Shown one piece after another: positions 4,820-9,041 of a DNA stretch of 9,041 bases. Position 1 is the first letter of the stretch. Every line of letters starts with the position of its first letter. The stretch comes from an uncultured beta proteobacterium (GTDB lineage Bacteria > Pseudomonadota > Gammaproteobacteria > Burkholderiales > Burkholderiaceae_C). The stretch is from positions 1 to 9,041 of the forward strand of contig CAJBVC010000498.1 in NCBI GenBank assembly GCA_903958915.1. The letters run 5' to 3'. Position numbers and translations under genes: made by a program. The notes beneath the pieces were generated by a model. It searched no databases and was not told where the DNA came from. It saw only the letters and a program-made list of their open reading frames with translations.

Positions 4820-7800
4820 ATGGAGATGAACATACCGGTTGGTGAAATCGATACGCTGTCGCGCATCATTTCGATTGTGGCTGCGCTGGCGGCAATGGGC
4901 TGGTCCTTCATGGGCATCAACCTGAATATTTCGCGCAGAGCGGCCTTCTATTTCTGCGCGGCTAACGCCATGGTGGTGGCAGGCGATGTGGCAGCGCAGT
5001 TTCGACCCGCGGGGATCAGTCTGCTGGAGTATTACCAGGCCTTCAACTTGTCCTATTTGTCAATTTTGTGCAGTGTTTTTCTGTTCAACACCGGCATGCA
5101 GGAGCTGCATGGCGAGCGCTGCAGAGTCGGCCGACATGTGGCCTTCACTCTGCTGGCCTTCAGCGCCATTCTGGGGCTGGGGCTGGCCGTGGGAATGCGC
5201 AGCCCGGCAATTGCCAGCGTGATGTGTGTATCCGGCTACATCTCGCTGGTGGCCTTTGTGCGCAGCTACAAACTACTGCGCAGGAACTGGAGCCACAAGA
5301 TGGCGCTCACGTTGTTGTGGCCGTTCGCCGTCATGGGCATTCTCTTTGTGCTGCGTTTTGTCGACGATGTGTGGGCCATGGGTCGGCCCATCGACCCGGT
5401 GAGCGATGGCATGCGCATCCGGCACCTGACCGGCAGCTTGTGGGCGCAATTGCTGGTGTTTCTCCTGGTCAACGCTTCTTTGGCAGGGCAGACGCTCAAC
5501 GCCCTGTTCAAGAAGCTGCAGGACCAAGCCGACCGTCTGCAGCACATTTTGGACACGGCACCGGTCGGGGTGGCGGTGGCGACCGATGGGATCATCCGTT
5601 TCGCCAATCCCCGGGCCATCGATTTGCTGGACATGCAAGTGGGCGACGCCGCCGACAAGGCCTTGGTGTGGCCAGAAACACGGGAAAAGATCGTTGCCGA
5701 ACTCAAGGCCCATGGGTCGGTGAGCAATATGGAGATCCAGATGTATTGCCCGAACCGCTCGGTGCGGGACCTTTTGGTGACCTATATGCCCACCGACTAT
5801 GAGGGCGCGCCCGGTATTTTGGGGTGGATGATTGACATCACCGACCGCAAACGGGACGAGAAGAAAATCCTCTTCAACCGCACCGTGGTCGAAAATTCCG
5901 AACCCATGTTTTGGGCTGACCCCACCACCTTGTCGGTGGTCTACGCCAACCGAGCCGGTCTGGCGCTGATGGAAACCTCGGCAGAGAACATCATGGGCAT
6001 CAAGATCCCGGCGCCGTTCATGCTGAGCTTGTCTCAGGGCACGGCGCAATCGGTGGTCGAAAAACTGCGCAACGCTGGACGTCCGATGCGGTTCGAGACC
6101 CAGTTCACCCGCAGCAACGGTGTGTTGTTTGACATTGATGTGTCGTGCTATGTGGCCGAGGATGATGAACGCACCCTGCTCATCGCGACGATGCGCGACA
6201 TTTCGGAGCAAAAGCGGGTGGAGCGGGCCATTCGCCAGGTCAGTGACGAGCAAGCCGCCATTTTTGACTCCGCAACCTTGGGCATCGCCTTCATCAAGGA
6301 ATGGAAGATCGTGCGCGCCAATCACCGCTTGGATGAGTTGTTTGGCTGGCCGCTGGGCGCCCTCGTGGGGCAGTCCCCGCGGGTGTGGTATCCATCCGAC
6401 ATGATGCTCACCGATGGCCCCTATGAGGACATCCTGCGCGGAGAGATTCACTACAGCACCCAGGAAATGTGCCGCAAGGATGGCAGCCGCTTCTGGTGCC
6501 GCATCAGTGGCAGCGCCATCGATGCGAACGACCTGTCGCTGGGCACGGTGTGGATGTTTGATGATGTGACGCAAGAGCGCAAGGCCGCCGAACTGATGCG
6601 CCAGGCCAAAGAGCTGGCCGAAGATGCGACCCGCATGAAGTCGGGCTTTCTGGCCAACATGAGCCACGAAATCCGCACACCCATGAATGCCATCATTGGG
6701 ATGTCGCATCTGGCGCTGCAAACCGACCTGAGCCCCAAGCAGCGCAATTACATCGAAAAGGTGGACTCTGCGGCGCGCAATCTGCTGGGCATCATCAACG
6801 ACATTCTTGATTTCTCCAAGATCGAGGCCGGCAAAATGCGCTTCGAGGCGGCAGAGTTCCATCTGGAAGACGTGATGGAAAACCTGGCCGATCTGTGCAT
6901 CGTCCGGGCGCAGGACAAGGGGCTGGAACTGCTGTTTGACATCGGCCCCGATGTGCCCACAGCACTGGTTGGCGACTCGTTGCGCTTAGGTCAGGTGCTG
7001 GTCAACCTGGTCGGCAACGCCATCAAGTTTACCGACCACGGCGAGGTCACGGTCGGCATCCACACGCTCGACTTTGCGCCCGAGGCCAAGCCCGAGACGA
7101 TTCAGCTGCGCTTTGATATCAGCGACACCGGCGTGGGTCTAAGCGATGAGCAGCGTGCCAAGCTGTTTAGCGCCTTCTCCCAGGCCGACGCGTCAACCAC
7201 CCGGAAATACGGTGGCACCGGCTTGGGCCTGACCATCAGCCAACGCCTGGTCGAGCTGATGGAGGGGGACATCAGCGTGCAAAGCCACCTCGGGCAGGGC
7301 AGCACTTTTACGTTCACCGCCCGCTTCGGTTTGCAGGCCGAGCAACGTGTTCGCACGCAGCTTGACGACGACGTGACCGGGCTGCGAATTCTGGTGGTCG
7401 ATGACAACGCCCGTGCGCGCGAAATCATGCTGGCCATTCTGATGTCGCAAAAGTTCGATGCGATGGCGGTACGCAGCGGGGCGCAGGCGATCACCGCGCT
7501 GCACGAAGCGCAAAGCGCGGGGCGCCCATTTGGCCTGGTGTTGATGGACTGGATGATGCCCGAAATGGATGGCCTGGCCACCATTGGGCAGCTTCGCAAT
7601 GACCCGTTATTGAGCGGTATTCCGGCCTTTGTGATGGTCACCGCCCACAGCCGCGATGAACTCATGGAGCAAGCCGGAGGCACCCGAATCGACGGGCTGC
7701 TGCTCAAGCCGGTCGGTCCATCGGCGCTGTTGGACAGCATTCTGTGTGCTTTGGGCAAAGATGTGGTGACGCCTGGGCGCAAGCAGCAGCGCCAGGAGGC

Positions 7801-8881
7801 CAGCCACGAAGCCGAACAGCGGGTGCGGGGCGCCTACTTGCTGCTGGTGGAAGACAACGTGGTGAATCAGGAATTGGCACTCGAGATCTTGCAGGGCGCA
7901 GGGGTGCGGGTGGATGTGGCCAACAACGGCGCCGAGGCGGTCGGCATGGTCGCGCGCAGCGCGTATGACGGTGTGTTGATGGATTGCCAGATGCCGGTGA
8001 TGGATGGTTTTGAGGCCACCCGCCGAATCCGCGCCGATGGGCGTTTCAATAACCTTCCGATTCTGGCAATGACCGCCAATGCCATGAGCGGCGACAAGGA
8101 GCTGTGCCTGGAGGCGGGCATGAACGACCATATTGGCAAGCCCATCGACATCAACCAGCTGTTTGTCAGTCTGGCGCGCTGGGTGCAACCGAGCGATCCG
8201 GCGACCCATGCGTTGCCGGACGCGGACACCCGGCCACTCACATCCAAGGCAGACCTGCCCCACATCGCGGCGCTGGACACGGCGCAGGCGCTGCGGCGCA
8301 TGGGGGGAAACACCAAGCTCATGCGCAAGCTGATTGACCGGTTTGCCCAGACCCAGAGTGATGCCATGGCACGCATCCAGACGGCGATTGACCAGCAGGA
8401 CACGGAAACGGCCACGCGCGAGGCGCATACCGTCAAGGGCTTGGCGGGCAACATCGGCGCCACCCAACTGCTGGCGCACGCAGGGGTGGTCGAAGGGCTG
8501 CTTCGGCACGGACCCGCCGATGCTTTGCCGCCCGCGCTGGAGGGCATGGCGCACGCGTTGCAGCTTTTGCTGGCGCAGATTGCTGCCGCTACTGGCTCCA
8601 CCAGCGCAGCATCGGATGCCGCTGCCGCACCAGTGCCGGTGGACCTTGGCGTGCTCGCCAGGGATTTGCAGGAGTTGGCCGCATTGCTGGCTGACGATGA
8701 CTCACGCGCGGCAAAGGTGGCCGACAGCATTGCCGAGAAGCTGCGTGCCACGGGCCAGGGACAGGCCAGCCTGCAACTGCAAAAACGCATTGCCAAGTAT
8801 GAGTTTGAAGAAGCGCTGGAAGTGCTCCGAGAAGCCGCCTCGGCACTGCATATTGCGCTCTCACCCGAGGAAGAAAAATGA
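4820..8881 (+). CDS. Large membrane hybrid histidine kinase (7TM-PAS-PAS-PAS-HisKA-HATPase-REC-REC-Hpt)
   Basis: A 1353-aa BarA/TorS-style phosphorelay kinase. Seven hydrophobic helices lie at about 13-33, 41-61, 70-92, 106-126, 130-148, 160-181 and 205-227, followed by three PAS-like domains (about 240-345, 353-465, 472-595). HisKA carries H616 (NMSHEIRTPMN). HATPase_c shows N729/N733, D769-TGVG and GGTGLGL from 798. Two receivers follow: REC1 has D861/D862, D910 and K963; REC2 has E1011/D1012, D1055 and K1107. Hpt carries H1203 (EAHTVKGLAGN). The last ~90 residues, after an Ala/Ser/Pro linker, are a helical tail of unclear role. Every phosphotransfer residue is present, so it should be active. 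The signal is unknown; I do not recognise the 7TM domain as a named family. ATG 4820 is preferred because AGGA (4811-4814) is 5 nt away; ATG 4817 would leave only 2 nt. It follows the soluble kinase by 7 nt and overlaps the next regulator by ATGA. Confidence 0.93.
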   Translation: MEMNIPVGEIDTLSRIISIVAALAAMGWSFMGINLNISRRAAFYFCAANAMVVAGDVAAQFRPAGISLLEYYQAFNLSYLSILCSVFLFNTGMQELHGERCRVGRHVAFTLLAFSAILGLGLAVGMRSPAIASVMCVSGYISLVAFVRSYKLLRRNWSHKMALTLLWPFAVMGILFVLRFVDDVWAMGRPIDPVSDGMRIRHLTGSLWAQLLVFLLVNASLAGQTLNALFKKLQDQADRLQHILDTAPVGVAVATDGIIRFANPRAIDLLDMQVGDAADKALVWPETREKIVAELKAHGSVSNMEIQMYCPNRSVRDLLVTYMPTDYEGAPGILGWMIDITDRKRDEKKILFNRTVVENSEPMFWADPTTLSVVYANRAGLALMETSAENIMGIKIPAPFMLSLSQGTAQSVVEKLRNAGRPMRFETQFTRSNGVLFDIDVSCYVAEDDERTLLIATMRDISEQKRVERAIRQVSDEQAAIFDSATLGIAFIKEWKIVRANHRLDELFGWPLGALVGQSPRVWYPSDMMLTDGPYEDILRGEIHYSTQEMCRKDGSRFWCRISGSAIDANDLSLGTVWMFDDVTQERKAAELMRQAKELAEDATRMKSGFLANMSHEIRTPMNAIIGMSHLALQTDLSPKQRNYIEKVDSAARNLLGIINDILDFSKIEAGKMRFEAAEFHLEDVMENLADLCIVRAQDKGLELLFDIGPDVPTALVGDSLRLGQVLVNLVGNAIKFTDHGEVTVGIHTLDFAPEAKPETIQLRFDISDTGVGLSDEQRAKLFSAFSQADASTTRKYGGTGLGLTISQRLVELMEGDISVQSHLGQGSTFTFTARFGLQAEQRVRTQLDDDVTGLRILVVDDNARAREIMLAILMSQKFDAMAVRSGAQAITALHEAQSAGRPFGLVLMDWMMPEMDGLATIGQLRNDPLLSGIPAFVMVTAHSRDELMEQAGGTRIDGLLLKPVGPSALLDSILCALGKDVVTPGRKQQRQEASHEAEQRVRGAYLLLVEDNVVNQELALEILQGAGVRVDVANNGAEAVGMVARSAYDGVLMDCQMPVMDGFEATRRIRADGRFNNLPILAMTANAMSGDKELCLEAGMNDHIGKPIDINQLFVSLARWVQPSDPATHALPDADTRPLTSKADLPHIAALDTAQALRRMGGNTKLMRKLIDRFAQTQSDAMARIQTAIDQQDTETATREAHTVKGLAGNIGATQLLAHAGVVEGLLRHGPADALPPALEGMAHALQLLLAQIAAATGSTSAASDAAAAPVPVDLGVLARDLQELAALLADDDSRAAKVADSIAEKLRATGQGQASLQLQKRIAKYEFEEALEVLREAASALHIALSPEEEK

Positions 8882-9041
8882 CCGCTGCCCGCACCGCCAA
8901 AAACCGGCAAACGATATTGATTGTCGACGACACACCCGAAAACATCGACCTACTGACCGAGGTGCTCGACCCCTATTACCTGACCAAGGTGGCCCTCAAC
9001 GGTGAGAAGGCCCTGAAGATCATGGCCGGGGAGGTCAAGCC
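8878..9041 (+). CDS. Response regulator, N-terminal receiver only (cut by window end)
   Basis: The first 54 codons of a receiver-domain protein, open to the window edge. After a basic lead of about 11 residues it reads ILIVDDTPENIDLLTEVL, with acidic pair D17/D18, then KVALNGEKALKIM. The phospho-aspartate would fall just outside the window. The ATG shares bases with the previous stop (ATGA, 8878-8881). AGGA at 8868-8871, inside the upstream gene, is 6 nt away, so translation is probably coupled and the protein is a likely phosphorelay partner of the hybrid kinase. Receivers beginning DDTPENIDLL often head HD-GYP or GGDEF c-di-GMP regulators, or further kinases, but the output domain cannot be known from this window. 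Confidence 0.88.
   Translation, partial: MTAARTAKNRQTILIVDDTPENIDLLTEVLDPYYLTKVALNGEKALKIMAGEVK

Noticed and set aside
5273..6862. 529-codon open frame on the minus strand opposite the hybrid kinase
   Set aside because: It is antisense to the TM/PAS/HisKA coding region. Its His/Gln/Gly-rich composition and lack of motifs mark it as a shadow of third-position GC bias.
7867..8910. 347-codon open frame on the minus strand near the end of the hybrid kinase
   Set aside because: It covers the REC2/Hpt coding sequence, is Ser/Ala-rich with no recognisable domain, and crosses the start of the next real gene.

Overview
The window is GC-rich with dense, closely packed genes and strong third-position GC bias. 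The gene set (folate-independent methionine synthase family, SPFH protein with an Arc-like partner, family VIII esterase, large multi-receiver hybrid kinases) suggests a betaproteobacterium, most likely a Burkholderiales/Comamonadaceae-type genome. That assignment comes from gene content and protein style, not from a marker gene.

Left part (1-1793). The window opens inside the 3' portion of a cobalamin-independent, MetE-core-type methionine synthase reading rightwards. Its frame is intact except for one in-frame TAG at 116-118, so it is called as a probable pseudogene. One base after its stop, two leftward genes begin to be read from the other side: a small ribbon-helix-helix (Arc-like) protein (561-791) and, upstream of it, an SPFH/band-7 membrane protein (828-1733). 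Together they form a two-gene unit. Its promoter (1765-1793) is one of the clearest in the window: -35 TTGCAA, 17-bp spacer, -10 TATAGT. A run of TGANATCA-like repeats at 11-bp period overlaps the -10 and the start of transcription. This looks like an operator, and the RHH protein is the obvious candidate to bind it.

Middle part (1794-3183). A divergent gene encodes a cytoplasmic class-C beta-lactamase-fold serine hydrolase (EstB-like family VIII esterase), 396 aa, with SxxK, Tyr and WGG motifs. A near-perfect dyad overlaps its stop codon, just ahead of the kinase operon.

Right part (3184-9041). Three signalling genes lie almost end to end. The first is a soluble REC-REC-histidine kinase whose first receiver is strikingly CheY-like. 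The second is a 1353-aa membrane hybrid kinase (7 TM, 3 PAS, HisKA, HATPase, REC, REC, Hpt, helical tail). The third, overlapping it by ATGA, is the start of a response regulator that runs off the window. The spacings (59, 7 and -4 nt) argue for one operon. The domains make a plausible multistep phosphorelay: membrane 7TM/PAS input, autophosphorylation at H616, transfer to D910/D1055, then the Hpt histidine H1203, then one or more of the separate receivers. The window therefore holds two sensor kinases, five receivers (four complete) and one Hpt. The effector domain of the last regulator is not visible.

No tRNA, rRNA, CRISPR array, insertion sequence or clear rho-independent terminator was seen.
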